A DNA stretch of 64,000 nt, taken from assembly GCA_934655755.1 (NCBI GenBank), contig CAKUHA010000005.1, positions 1 to 64,000 of the forward strand, given 5' to 3'. Position 1 is the first letter of the stretch; each line of letters begins with the position of its first letter. The stretch comes from an uncultured Collinsella sp. (GTDB taxonomy: Bacteria; Actinomycetota; Coriobacteriia; Coriobacteriales; Coriobacteriaceae). The position numbers were made by a program, and so were the translations under genes. Below, piece after piece: positions 51,301-58,709 of the stretch. The notes beneath the pieces are model-generated. The model was not told the DNA's origin. It worked only from the letters and a program-made list of their open reading frames with translations, and made no database searches.

Positions 51301-54300
51301 GACGAGGACGGCGAGCCCGTCTCCGGCACCTTCGGCAAGGGCGACGGCGCCATGACGTTCACGGACGGCAAGGCGACCTTCACGCTCAAGGACGGCGGGG
51401 AGAAGACCATCGTCGGCCTGCCCGTGGGCGCGCGCTACACCGTGACCGAGGATGCCGCCGAGGGCTACACGACCACGACCGACGGGGCCGAGGGCACCGT
51501 GACCGAGGACGGTGCGACCGCGGCGTTCACCAACACGTACGGTGCAGCCACCGAGGGCAGGGACGTCTCCACCGCGGGGCTCTTCACCAAGACGCTCAAG
51601 GGCCGCGACTGGGCGGAGGGCGACAGCTTCCAGTTCACGCTCACGGGCGAGGACGGCGCACCCATGCCCGAGGGCTCGATCGACGGCTCCAAGACCGTCA
51701 GCGTGACGGCAGCCGCCGGCACCAAGGCGGGCGACAAGGTCGCCTTCGACTTCGGCTCCATCCACTACACGCTCGACAGCCTTAAGGGTGCCGAGTTCGC
51801 CGAAGTCGGCGGCAAGCGGGTGCGCGCCAAGACCTTCACCTACACGGTGCACGAGGTCGCCCCCGTTGACGGCGCAGCCATCGTCGGCGTGGACTACGAC
51901 AGCCACTTCGCCACGATGACGGTGACCGTGACCGACGACGGCTCGGGCAACCTTACGGCCTCGACGCCCGCGATCGCGCAGGCGAGCGGCGGCGACTTCG
52001 TGAACACCTACACGACCGAGCTCGACTACTCGGCCCGCGCGGGCGTGCGCCTGTCCAAGACGCTTACCGGCCGCGCCATGGAGGCGGGACAGTTCGCCTT
52101 CACCGTGACCGCCGACGACGAGACGGCCGAAAAGCTCAGCCTTGAGACCGGCAAGGACACCTACACGGTGACCGCGGCCGGTGACGGGCAGGCCGACTTC
52201 ATCCACCTCATCGGCGGGGCCGCGGGCGGCGACGTGAAGTTCACCGACGCCGACGCGGGCAAGACCTACAGCTTCACCGTCACCGAGACCAAGCTCGGCG
52301 GCGTCGGCTACACCAACGACACCGCGCCGCGCACGGTGACCATCGCGCCCAGCTACGATGCCGCGACGGGCAAGCTCACGGTCACGACCACGGTCGCCAA
52401 GGACGGCGTCGAGGTCGCCCGCAGCGAGGTCTCGACGGCCGACGACACTACGGCGCCACCCGCGCCCGTGACGGTCGCGTTCAAGAACTCCTACGAGGCC
52501 ACCGGCACGCTCGGAGGCGAGGGCGATGTGGCCATCAACGCCACCAAGACGCTGACGGGCCGCCCCGCGGCGGCGGGCGAGTTCTCGTTCTCCGTCCGCG
52601 ATGCCCACGGTAACGTGGTCGCGACCGCATCCAACCGGGCCTCCGGCGATGGCGAGGCCGCTGAGCTCACGTTCTCGCGCATCGACTACACCACCGACGC
52701 GCTCGAGCAGATGGTGGCGGACGGCACCGCCACCAGGATCGACGACGGCTTCTGGTCCATCTCCTATACCGTTTCCGAGGACACGGCGGCACTGCCCAAG
52801 GGCGTGACGGCGACCGCGTCGAGCTTCGACATCACGGTCCAGGCGACCGATAACGGCAAGGGCGGGCTGGACGCTGCCGTGGTCTACCCCGAGGGCTCCG
52901 ACGGCACGCTGTCGTTCGTGAACGGCTACGGTACCAACGAGGCGACGGTCGACCTCGCGGGCACCAAGACGCTGGCACTCAGCCAGGCCGGACTCGGCCT
53001 CACGCAGGCCGACATCGCGGGCAAGTACACCTTCAAGATTGAGCCGCTGGACGGCGCGACCGCACCGGTCGACGCCTCCGGCAAGACGGTGACCGAGGCG
53101 ACCAATGACGCCGCCGGCAACGTCGAGCTTGGCAGTGTCACGTTCAAGCAGCCGAGCGACCTCGATGACGTCGAGATCGACGGCGACGGCATGCGCACCA
53201 AGACGTTCGCCTACCGGGTGAGCGAGTCCGGCTCGGTCGACGGTGTGGTCAACGATGCGGCAGCGACCAGGACCTTCACGGTCAAGGTGGTCGAGAATAC
53301 CGCCGCGGGCACGCTCAAAGCGGAGGTCCTGCCCGCCGAGGGCACGCCCGAGGGCAAGGGCGCGTTCGAGTTCACCAACACCTACGGCGTCGGCCCCGCC
53401 CCGAGCTTCGTCACCGATCAGATCAAGGTGAACAAGAAGCTCAAGGGCCGCGACCTGGCCGAGGGCGAGTTCGAGTTCCAGCTGGTCGAGATTGCCGCCG
53501 ACGGCAGCGAGAGCGTCGCGGCGACAGGTAAGAACGCCGCCGACGGCACGGTCGCGCTCAGCTTCATCCCCTACACCGCGCCCGGCTCGCACAGCTACGA
53601 GCTGCGCGAGGTCACCGGCACGGCGGGCGGCGTGACCTACGACAGGGCGATCCACCGCGTGCACACGACGGTCACCGATGCCGGCAACGGCACACTCGCC
53701 GTCAAGCACGAGCTTGTGGACGCCGAGGGCAATCCCACGGGCGACACCTCGGTGACGTTCACCAACGGCTACGAGGCCGCGCCCGTCACCCTCAAGCTGG
53801 GTGCCGCCAAGGTGCTCAAGGGCGCCGAGCTCAAGGCGGGCCAGTTTAGCTTTGAGCTCAAGGGCCGGGACGGCAAGGTCATGTCGACCGCCAAGAACGC
53901 CGCGGACGGCAGCGTCACGTTCGACGCCCTGACCTTCAAGCAGGCCGGCACCTACACCTTCACGGTGAGCGAGGTCGACGACGGCCAGGCGCACGTGACC
54001 TACGACAAGGCCGTGCACAAGATCGTCGTCACGGTGAGCGACGAGGGCGCCGACGGCACCAAGACAGGCTACCTGTCGGCGAAGGTCTCCTACGAGGACG
54101 ACGCCAGCCTGCCGCCGGTCTTCACCAACAGCTACGCCGAGGATTCCGGCACCCCCGGCACGCCCGAGAACCCCGGCACGCCGGGCGGCGGTTCCGATGG
54201 CGGTTCCGGCGGCAGCTCCGGCGGCGACGGATCCAAGGGCGGCATGCCCGATACCGGCGACCGCAGCTTGCCGGTCGAGGCGCTCGCTGCCATGGCCGGC

Positions 54301-54354
54301 ATCGGCGCGCTGACCGCAGCGGGCGGCGCGGTCCTGTACCGTAGGCGCCGTTAG
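42379..54354 (+). CDS. Giant sortase-anchored adhesin with isopeptide pilin-type repeats
   Basis: A 3,991-residue cell-surface protein. ATG 42379 follows GGGGAGGG; a signal peptide ends near ATSASAAV. Residues about 270-410 are a fibro-slime/PA14-like domain (FEFSGDDDVWVYIDG). Two SpaA/Cna-B-like domains follow (EKVDQNGQAVQGAKFALYQ; KVDDLGEPVNGATFELYQ). Then come about 14 Spy0128-type pilin domains, recognised by V-K-x-L-x-GR starts, a GTYxYxI core and an F-x-N-x-Y end. Two DUF11-like domains are interspersed (near 49650-50430). The C-terminus has sortase motif MPDTG (residues 3956-3960), a hydrophobic helix and RRRR. It probably mediates adhesion or extends as a fibre stabilised by isopeptide bonds. 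No sortase lies in the window. Codon use changes near 51230. Confidence 0.92.
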   Translation: MNRVCARAQEKLELFGEKTNTVKRALRVLTVPLAACALLFGATSASAAVSDHTVQTVNPTGTTVNLFDYWVVDGDNDSSKNVNNDNSNNNTGINKDHQLKFNGGAGSGINRWTGKSAINGYGRLSFVKNTLVNGYPAIDAGTYTSYNTSGTYTDESLAYLFNNASQANGRQNGKAVYNNVKGLFQLKDGYYVYDSYGSNGSSGNYAVYNSTTNSFDVYDKAGVYKGDASKETNLGQFFPFDSASKVFDENGNNLSPKKIVDGSTDLNHHFGMSMTTEFVQPARGKTTKNEDMVFEFSGDDDVWVYIDGVLVGDLGGIHEKATLKINFATGAVHVGHVDNANDPEKTIQNTTIKEMFKAAGADTTNFSGSTFRDSTKHTLSFFYLERGAGASNMSLKFNLTTLPSSEVEKVDQNGQAVQGAKFALYQSDEKWTVPSGAEPIAQGTTDAKGQLVLLMKKDGSVLSFDGQHSEGHDYFVLKEVSLPAGYRSSLTSSTTATPGELHLQYKPAAASGSGGVVVAPQTTVTMADGTTQWTGSRMWLNGGYLAAKETISLSKDIKDNKNNPINSGTTFAVVLKLTGAGEDHTSENAWTPVTGNPLDGYKLCSKHSIEGAVEAAKSADTSVFAVNTKGDYEVTVRSLPGDIEKYAAMMTDESKAEYTVAVYHTTASSLAGATTENTSMVQYQSINRQFSTVIHLTNVQNRLFVQKVDDLGEPVNGATFELYQAKDVTGDSPKTYAIKAGAEPYDTVQANGMTYPYDIEGAACFPLDSTKHAPLIKGTYYLRESKSPDGYEINSTITKVIVDDSGVYVDAGKVNDGVRSMSGPGSLIASLAQFGSPDSIDNTLTHIKGKLQSATVDASGSLTWGQECTAEGVTPSLANDLMHMRYDKTEQGTKTVLRYVEDGGERNGQLATIFADTGINRMALYQEDDSAYIDDASKTRTNLGTLQLNHLFTTATAVQYTDRRVARLQVTKTVTADDDLTAPTKDANNNDLTFTFKFTLPESEKGYEAHVFDANGNAVGDSFTLMNGSTHSIKAGETIRVYDLKKGDRYSVSELTTKGEESSGNVLASIVNTVTGSADESVLPAGFRLVSRRAGGEEQSGTGNTIEGTIAALVGGNIPASNKLEFTNNYSASSVTLDAQSGLSVKKVLEGRNWADGDTFTAQLTAEDGVPMPNGAKSKVSTVELTKNAQTATFGDITYTKPGTYAYTIKEIVPGSDAGADGISYSAASYTATVVVEDNHAGALVVASVKVMQVRDDAGAETKKEVTEKVATFTNHYDEHEKDIIIHAQKNLTDKAGTFPLAQNTFGFTLEGMGGYANANAAFSPNTVDASIKAPMPQGAEGNIATVGNNADGTVTWPAISYTAKPDAGRAYVYKFAENSGSVAGMTYDGSVYYAVVRNAKKGAGIETSIEYYKTAANGSVEQLKTNVTPSFTNKYSVEPTSVTLQGQKTVSGRDWSQGESYTFNLTAATDDASVTGLDKTTAQAVADGAVAINATQAVASAPESGRVASFAFGTEAAPAVTFKRAGTFSFNITENAAQDGQAGMSMDKHTARATVVVTDLDESGEHTGKLHVSSVTYANTGASDADKIVTDKAAFTNAYHASGTFGGVTVSKTLQGRASTADQFTFAVTGLWYNGVQTSVDGAEGNLSNKAAGAGVSGAVVSASGEEKLFARTLTEQDLGHTFAYRIRENQPAAAGYTYDTSYTGDAIVLVKVLARKDDPAKLYTVTTVLKGAGVTELLGDGTDASALTDEKITELKQDPNTYVQQYDASEAGATTPTVSFVNRYAASLDYGAAGGLQIEKTLTYPKDATVFGSPKSTFRYIVKPADEASASKVGISTDGKVFETTNVEADAPKTVSLVPAGGLIFTQNDAGKTFTYTVSEIDDKATGYTYDNTVHTVRAVVADNGDGTLRVTTSVSKPGDNGDELEGQWIYPSGTTSTGVATVKFKNTYTVTEAATYTPSVTKVVVGANAPDKFTFTMTAADDATKAAIDSKLITGSSMSKGNGYTEQKQTREDLADGEHDKIDFSTLTFNKPGAYKFAINEQVPNGLGEWKYDTHTYTLTITVTDEGGKLVARDDGTTGSEGFIFTNSYQTSTSYELQGGLEIVKTLEGKDLHAGMFGFTVKGKDNASTEKLKALLRADKDQGELTVTNDEPQANGASHTGILGGLTFTTNDADKTFTYEVVENRDDKGGYTYDTSYWTVAITVNKRTDGSLYTVTTVKRYGAKNVELSKDKKTYSSVDGTAKAQVSFTNSYVATGTFEGLAAEKVMDSRDKIEAGQYTFDLYAEKEADGSLVKMDEGTTQASDNGKATVDFGKVYFKLGNATGESHEQTIDLAGAVNDGIAIKRHNADHTTTYSFNLVAKERLANLPEGVRPVDTSATCRVLLEVTDNNNGKLTSKVTYRDGTKDGKIVFHNTRDKVKTIGTVAKPSVDIDGQLLSVGDSYVYTINWVNTEADAKDNLVPADVTVTDKLPTGVVFEAFEGENADKGAADGQLLTWSLGKQPAGSHGSVRVRVKITEDAVNGDQGAVGTVNNTASVKVGGRSYAGTTTNYVPKKSESDAQDTTGSGVALGDELTYTIGYKNTENKQATVTVSDAVPAGTKFVEFAGDHADVASKDNDGNLTWTLTDVPAGKEGTVQFKVRVTEDAFKSGGASGDISNQASVKIGNNPAVKTNTTTDEVSDGRLTLSKTVTAAEGITAPNKAFTFKVLLYQADGTTPLAGTFAYTGRPSGANGTYVSGQIKSGDTIVLKAGGSVTVTVPTGAHYEVQELDSKGNLMTSEDGFTVADKANSKTGTVGKETQVGFTNVYSVESTKLENAFKVQKKISGRNWTKADVFTMTLTAEGEAPMPDGAKDGLATIALKKDVQVGNFGTIEYTKPGTYTYVIAEQAGGETALTFSKATYRATVTVTDDGTGKLSAKTKIEKLTDDAGNAAESTVEAAVFTNTAKTGALTVKKTVVDGDSQREFGFTVMLADEDGEPVSGTFGKGDGAMTFTDGKATFTLKDGGEKTIVGLPVGARYTVTEDAAEGYTTTTDGAEGTVTEDGATAAFTNTYGAATEGRDVSTAGLFTKTLKGRDWAEGDSFQFTLTGEDGAPMPEGSIDGSKTVSVTAAAGTKAGDKVAFDFGSIHYTLDSLKGAEFAEVGGKRVRAKTFTYTVHEVAPVDGAAIVGVDYDSHFATMTVTVTDDGSGNLTASTPAIAQASGGDFVNTYTTELDYSARAGVRLSKTLTGRAMEAGQFAFTVTADDETAEKLSLETGKDTYTVTAAGDGQADFIHLIGGAAGGDVKFTDADAGKTYSFTVTETKLGGVGYTNDTAPRTVTIAPSYDAATGKLTVTTTVAKDGVEVARSEVSTADDTTAPPAPVTVAFKNSYEATGTLGGEGDVAINATKTLTGRPAAAGEFSFSVRDAHGNVVATASNRASGDGEAAELTFSRIDYTTDALEQMVADGTATRIDDGFWSISYTVSEDTAALPKGVTATASSFDITVQATDNGKGGLDAAVVYPEGSDGTLSFVNGYGTNEATVDLAGTKTLALSQAGLGLTQADIAGKYTFKIEPLDGATAPVDASGKTVTEATNDAAGNVELGSVTFKQPSDLDDVEIDGDGMRTKTFAYRVSESGSVDGVVNDAAATRTFTVKVVENTAAGTLKAEVLPAEGTPEGKGAFEFTNTYGVGPAPSFVTDQIKVNKKLKGRDLAEGEFEFQLVEIAADGSESVAATGKNAADGTVALSFIPYTAPGSHSYELREVTGTAGGVTYDRAIHRVHTTVTDAGNGTLAVKHELVDAEGNPTGDTSVTFTNGYEAAPVTLKLGAAKVLKGAELKAGQFSFELKGRDGKVMSTAKNAADGSVTFDALTFKQAGTYTFTVSEVDDGQAHVTYDKAVHKIVVTVSDEGADGTKTGYLSAKVSYEDDASLPPVFTNSYAEDSGTPGTPENPGTPGGGSDGGSGGSSGGDGSKGGMPDTGDRSLPVEALAAMAGIGALTAAGGAVLYRRRR

Positions 54355-54365
54355 CGATATGCACG

Positions 54366-54400
54366 AGTGGGGCGAATCCATCCGATGGGTTCGCCCCACT
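54366..54400 (+). terminator. Probable terminator of the adhesin gene
   Basis: GTGGGGCGAA-C/T-CCA pairs with TGG-G-TTCGCCCCAC around a short loop (54367-54399). The T-run is absent, so strength is uncertain. Confidence 0.5.
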
Positions 54401-54428
54401 TGCCCTGCTGGGCGGGAGCGGGTAAGAT
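54400..54428 (+). promoter_or_regulatory. Promoter of the SRP RNA gene
   Basis: TTGCCC (54400-54405), a 17-bp spacer and TAAGAT (54423-54428), placing the start near 54435. Confidence 0.7.
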
Positions 54429-54441
54429 ATACCGAGCGCCT

Positions 54442-54549
54442 AGCGCGCTCGATGGGTTCGGATGACGACATGTTCCGAATCTGGTCAGGTCCGGAAGGAA
54501 GCAGCCATAAGGAGCCTCTGTCGGGCATCCGAATCCATCGAGCGCGCTA
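54442..54549 (+). ncRNA. ffs: Signal recognition particle RNA, small (4.5S) bacterial type
   Basis: The universally conserved domain IV sequence GGTCAGGTCCGGAAGGAAGC is at 54483-54502, followed by AGCC. A 22-23-bp closing helix pairs AGCGCGCTCGATGGGTTCGG (from 54442) with the complementary stretch ending at 54548. The RNA binds Ffh to target membrane and secreted proteins. The exact 5' end may be up to 8 nt earlier. The terminator is the hairpin at 54621-54661. Confidence 0.95.
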
Positions 54550-54552
54550 TTC

Positions 54553-54718
54553 TTGCGCGGTTTTACCAAACCGCGCAATGCTCGACGCTGCGCGCCACCC
54601 AGGGCGACAATTTGTCATTCAAAAGGCAGGGCATGACCAGAAGGTCAATGCCCTGCCTTTTTCATGCCAACTTGTTCGCCCTGGATGTCGCTCGCTGGCT
54701 GCGCCAAAACATCGGCGA
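54553..54718 (+). repeat. Composite 3' repeat element, copy R4, including the SRP terminator
   Basis: Hairpin 1 is GCGCGGTTT / AAACCGCGC (54555-54563, 54568-54576). GACGCTGCGCG and CAATTTGTCATTCAA follow. Hairpin 2 is AAAAGGCAGGGCATGACC / GGTCAATGCCCTGCCTTTT (54621-54638, 54643-54661), an evident Rho-independent terminator. Then TTCATGCCAACTTG and TCGCTCGCTGG. The tail GCTCGCTGG...GCCAAAACAT-GGCG recurs at 54866-54898. Confidence 0.8.
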
Positions 54719-54914
54719 TTCCGTGGTCCAGACGTTTCTCGCTGGTCCTCGGCTGCGCCTGCGGAATCGCTCGACTACCAAATACCTCGCCGCCAACCGG
54801 GCCCCGTCGTCCAAAAATCACCCGTAGATGGCGCATTAATCTGAACAATTCATTCCCGCGCGTTATGCTGCTCGCTGGCGTTGCCAAAACATTGGCGTCA
54901 TCTTTGGCCGGTTG

Positions 54915-54944
54915 TTTACTCGTCTTTTGAGTTCTTCGTACTAT
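54915..54944 (+). promoter_or_regulatory. Probable promoter of the second ABC exporter
   Basis: TTTACT (54915-54920), an 18-bp spacer and TACTAT (54939-54944). A CTATCAT / ATGATAG dyad (54941-54947, 54969-54975) spans the start region and may be an operator. Confidence 0.5.
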
Positions 54945-54988
54945 CATGGTTCGAATTGAGTGTGAATGATGATAGGGAGCGCCTTTTT

Positions 54989-56839
54989 ATGATTGAGTTG
55001 CTTAGGCGTTTTGGCGGTAAGTTTCGCCGGTATATGGTGATTGGCCCTGCGTGCAAGTTGATCGAAGTGATCTTTGACCTGCTGACGCCGCTGGTGATTG
55101 CGCAGATGATCGACAAGGGCATTGGCGCGCACGACGTGAATGCCGTCGTCCACTACGGTATGCTGCTTGGCGCCATGGCCGTGATCGGCATCTCATTTAC
55201 GCTCGTCTGCCAAAAGATGGCGGCGCTGACCTCGCAGGGCATGGGCACCGATATTCGCGGCGCACTCTATGGGCACATCAATAAGCTGAGCTATGCCGAG
55301 CTCGATCGCTTTGGCACGCCGTCGCTCATCACGCGCATCACCAACGACGTCAACCAGGTGCAGCTGGCCGTGGCGTTGGGCGTGCGCATGCTTATCCGCT
55401 GGCCCTTCCTGGCGGTGGGCTCCATGGTCGCGGCCCTCGCCATCGACCTTAAGCTTGGCATCATCTTTTTAATCTGCACGCCCGCCATCGGCCTGGTGTT
55501 TTGGTTTGTCATGGCGCGCTGCATTCCGTACTACAAACAGTTGCAGGCAAAGCTCGACCGCATCGCGCTTATCTGCCGCGAGGGCCTTTCGGGCGCCCGC
55601 GTGGTTCGCGCCTTCGTGCGCGAGGACCACGAGCGTGAGCGTTTTGCCCAGGCTGCCGATGACCAGGCGCATGTCGCCATCGCGGTGGGCAGGCTCTCGT
55701 CGGTCCTCAACCCCGTCACGTTTTTGGTGATGAACCTGGGCGTGTGCGCCATCCTGTGGGTGGGCGGCATCCAGGTCAACGTGGGCGAGCTCACGCAGGG
55801 CCAGGTCATGGCGTTCGTCAACTACATGACACAGACCCTCACCTCCATCGTCTACGTGGCCAACCTGGTTGTGGTCTTTACCAAGGCGAGCGCCAGCGCG
55901 TCGCGTATCAACGAGGTGCTTAACTGCGTGCCGAGCATTACCGACGAGGGCAATGGGCCGATCGCCCTGCCCGAGCCGAGTGCGGCGGACGCCGCCGCTC
56001 CGGTCCCCGCGCTGAGCTTGAGCCATGCGAGCTTCTCCTTTGGCGCGGGCGCGGCCAACGCCGTCAACGATGTGACTCTGGAGCTGCCGCTGGGCAAAAC
56101 GCTCGGCATTATCGGCGGCACGGGCAGTGGTAAGTCGACGCTCGTCTCGCTCATCCCGCGCCTGTACGACGCGGGCGTCGGCTGCGTGAGTGTGATGGGT
56201 ACCGACGTGCGCGCCTGGCCGCTCGACCAACTGCGCCATGTGGTCGCGACCGTTCCGCAGCGCGCGTCGCTGGTGAGTGGCACCATCCGCAGCAACCTGA
56301 CCTGGCGCGACGAGTCCGCGACCGACGAGGAGCTGTGGGCGGCGCTTGATATGGCGCAGGCCAGCGAGTTCGTGCGCAACAAGCCGCAGGGCTTGGATGC
56401 CCCGGTCGAGGCGGGCGGCAAGAACTTTAGCGGTGGCCAGCGCCAGCGCCTGACCATTGCGCGCGCTCTGGTGGGCTCGCCGCAGATTCTGATCATGGAC
56501 GACTCCGCCTCGGCGCTCGACTTTAAGACTGACGCGGCGCTTCGCCACGCTATCCGCGAGCGCAGTGTGCGCGGCGCCGCCGAGGGCGGACTGCCGCTGA
56601 CGACGGTCATCGTGAGCCAGCGCGTCTCGACCGTGCGCGATGCCGACATGATCTGCGTCCTCGATCACGGCTCGGTTGCGGGTCTGGGTACGCACGACGA
56701 GCTGTACGAGGGGTGCCAACTGTACCGCGAGATCTGCCAGTCGCAGCTTCGCCGCGAGGAGCTCGAGGGCCAGCAGGGGAGCGCGGCGCCCGCTTCGGAC
56801 TCCGCCCCCACGTCCGTCTGCGCAAAGGAGGGCTGCTAA
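54989..56839 (+). CDS. Second heterodimeric ABC exporter, degenerate-site subunit
   Basis: A 616-residue half-transporter: six-helix membrane domain, then a nucleotide-binding domain with Walker A GGTGSGKST and an intact FSGGQRQRL signature. Walker B is IMDDS, with the catalytic Glu replaced by Asp, and the switch region is SQR instead of AHR. This is the same combination as in the protein at 31695-33431, of which it looks a paralogue. AGGGAGC precedes ATG 54989; in-frame upstream codons derive from repeat DNA. The stop abuts the start of the partner gene. No MarR gene accompanies this pair. Confidence 0.9.
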   Translation: MIELLRRFGGKFRRYMVIGPACKLIEVIFDLLTPLVIAQMIDKGIGAHDVNAVVHYGMLLGAMAVIGISFTLVCQKMAALTSQGMGTDIRGALYGHINKLSYAELDRFGTPSLITRITNDVNQVQLAVALGVRMLIRWPFLAVGSMVAALAIDLKLGIIFLICTPAIGLVFWFVMARCIPYYKQLQAKLDRIALICREGLSGARVVRAFVREDHERERFAQAADDQAHVAIAVGRLSSVLNPVTFLVMNLGVCAILWVGGIQVNVGELTQGQVMAFVNYMTQTLTSIVYVANLVVVFTKASASASRINEVLNCVPSITDEGNGPIALPEPSAADAAAPVPALSLSHASFSFGAGAANAVNDVTLELPLGKTLGIIGGTGSGKSTLVSLIPRLYDAGVGCVSVMGTDVRAWPLDQLRHVVATVPQRASLVSGTIRSNLTWRDESATDEELWAALDMAQASEFVRNKPQGLDAPVEAGGKNFSGGQRQRLTIARALVGSPQILIMDDSASALDFKTDAALRHAIRERSVRGAAEGGLPLTTVIVSQRVSTVRDADMICVLDHGSVAGLGTHDELYEGCQLYREICQSQLRREELEGQQGSAAPASDSAPTSVCAKEGC

Positions 56840-58699
56840 ATGAATCCGTATACTTCTTCCGGTTCGGTCGCCACGATGACGGCCAATGTGTCCGGCAACG
56901 ATAACCTTAGCGACCTGGGCGACGGCCCGCGCCAGCCCGGCGATCCCGAGCGCTATCCCGTGGGCGCGGTGACCCGTCGCCTGATGGGCTACGTGCGTCC
57001 GCATCGCATTTCGTTTGCGGCGTCGTTTGTGAGCGCCGCCATCTCGGTGATCCTGCAGCTCTACACGCCCATCCTCATCGGCGAGGGCATCGACCTCATC
57101 GTTGCCGCCGGACAGGTGGACTTTGGCGCGCTGCTGCCGCTTGTCACCAAGCTCGCGATTGTCGTGGTGGGCGCCGCGGCCTTCCAGTGGCTGCAGGGCT
57201 ATTGCGTCAACCGCCTGTCCTACGAGACGGTGCGTGACATGCGCGTGGAGGCGAGCGACAAGCTCAGCCGCATGCCGCTCAGCTTTATCGACAGCCATGC
57301 CCACGGCGACCTTATGAGCCGCGTGGTCAACGATGTCGACCAGGTGGGCGACGGCCTGCTGCAGGGCTTTACCCAGCTCTTTACCGGCGTCATTACCATC
57401 GTGGGCACGCTCGCGTTTATGCTCTCCATCAACCTGACCATGACGCTCGTGGTGGTGCTCGTCACGCCGCTTTCCATCTTTGCGGCCGGCGCCATCGCCA
57501 AGCTCTCCAACAAGAGCTTCACCGCTCAGCAGCGCATTCAGGGTCAGCTCGGCGGCCATATCGAGGAGTATGTGGGCGAGCAAAAGCTTGTGGATGCGTT
57601 TGCCTACGGACCAAATGCGCAGCAGCGCTTCGATGCCCTCAACGCCGAGCTCTACACGGCAGGCGAGCGCGCGCAGTTTATGGGTTCGCTCTCTAACCCC
57701 GGCACGCGCTTTATCAACAACATCATCTACGCTGTGGTCGCCGTGATCGGCTGTGTGGGCGTGATCACGGGCGTGCCCGCGGCGCTCACGGTGGGCGGCG
57801 TGCAGATCTTCCTGTCCTACGCCAACCAGTACACCAAGCCGTTCAACGAGGTCACCAACGTCATTACGCAGATTCAGACCGCGTACGCCTCGGCGCGCCG
57901 CATGTTTGCGCTGCTCGATGCCCGTGAGCAGGAGCCCGACGCCGCAGATGCCGTTGAGCTCACTGCGCCGCAGGGCGAGGTAATTTTTGAGCATGTGGAC
58001 TTTAGCTACGTGCCCGATCGCAAGCTGCTGCAGGACATTTGCATTGACGCCAAGCCCGGCATGCGCTTTGCCCTGGTCGGCCCCACGGGCTGCGGCAAGA
58101 CGACGCTCATCAACCTGCTGCTGCGCTTTTACGATATCGATGCCGGCTGCATCATGGTCGACGGCCGCTCTTCGCGCGACTACACGCGCGCAAGCCTGCG
58201 CTGCGCCTTTGGCATGGTGCTGCAGGATACGTGGCTGTTCGAGGGCACGGTGGCAGAAAACATCGCCTACGGTTGTCCCGACGCCACGCGCGAACAGGTC
58301 ATCGAGGCGGCCAAGCGCGCGCATGCGCACAAGTTTATCGTGCAGCTGCCGAAAGGCTACGACACGGTGATCGGCGAGGACGGCGGCACGTTTAGCCAGG
58401 GCCAAAAGCAGCTGCTGTGCATCGCGCGCGTCATGCTCACCGACCCGGCGATCCTGCTGCTGGACGAGGCGACCTCGAGCATCGATACCCGCACCGAGCT
58501 GCAGGTGCAGGCGGCATTCGACGAGCTCATGGCCGGCCGCACGAGCTTTGTCGTGGCGCATCGCCTGAGCACGATTCGCAACGCCGATTGCATCCTGGTC
58601 ATGCGAGACGGCGAGATTATCGAGCGCGGCACGCACGACGAGCTGCTAGCGGCAGGCGGCTTCTACGCCGAACTCTACCGCAGCCAATTCGCCCAGTAA
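56840..58699 (+). CDS. Second heterodimeric ABC exporter, catalytic subunit
   Basis: A 619-residue partner with a ~45-residue Gly/Asp-rich N-terminal extension, six membrane helices and an active nucleotide-binding domain: Walker A GPTGCGKTT, Walker B with Glu (LLDEATSSID) and AHRLSTI. Its signature is altered to SQGQ, matching its homologue at 33433-35433. The ATG directly follows the upstream TAA, with AAGGAGGG before it, so the two are coupled. Substrate is not predictable. Confidence 0.9.
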   Translation: MNPYTSSGSVATMTANVSGNDNLSDLGDGPRQPGDPERYPVGAVTRRLMGYVRPHRISFAASFVSAAISVILQLYTPILIGEGIDLIVAAGQVDFGALLPLVTKLAIVVVGAAAFQWLQGYCVNRLSYETVRDMRVEASDKLSRMPLSFIDSHAHGDLMSRVVNDVDQVGDGLLQGFTQLFTGVITIVGTLAFMLSINLTMTLVVVLVTPLSIFAAGAIAKLSNKSFTAQQRIQGQLGGHIEEYVGEQKLVDAFAYGPNAQQRFDALNAELYTAGERAQFMGSLSNPGTRFINNIIYAVVAVIGCVGVITGVPAALTVGGVQIFLSYANQYTKPFNEVTNVITQIQTAYASARRMFALLDAREQEPDAADAVELTAPQGEVIFEHVDFSYVPDRKLLQDICIDAKPGMRFALVGPTGCGKTTLINLLLRFYDIDAGCIMVDGRSSRDYTRASLRCAFGMVLQDTWLFEGTVAENIAYGCPDATREQVIEAAKRAHAHKFIVQLPKGYDTVIGEDGGTFSQGQKQLLCIARVMLTDPAILLLDEATSSIDTRTELQVQAAFDELMAGRTSFVVAHRLSTIRNADCILVMRDGEIIERGTHDELLAAGGFYAELYRSQFAQ

Positions 58700-58709
58700 G
58701 CAGGTGCGT

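Noticed and set aside
51295..54528. Minus-strand open frame of about 1,077 codons opposite the adhesin 3' part
   Set aside because: It is a shadow of the strongly C/G-ending codons in this segment, and overlaps the SRP RNA region at one end.
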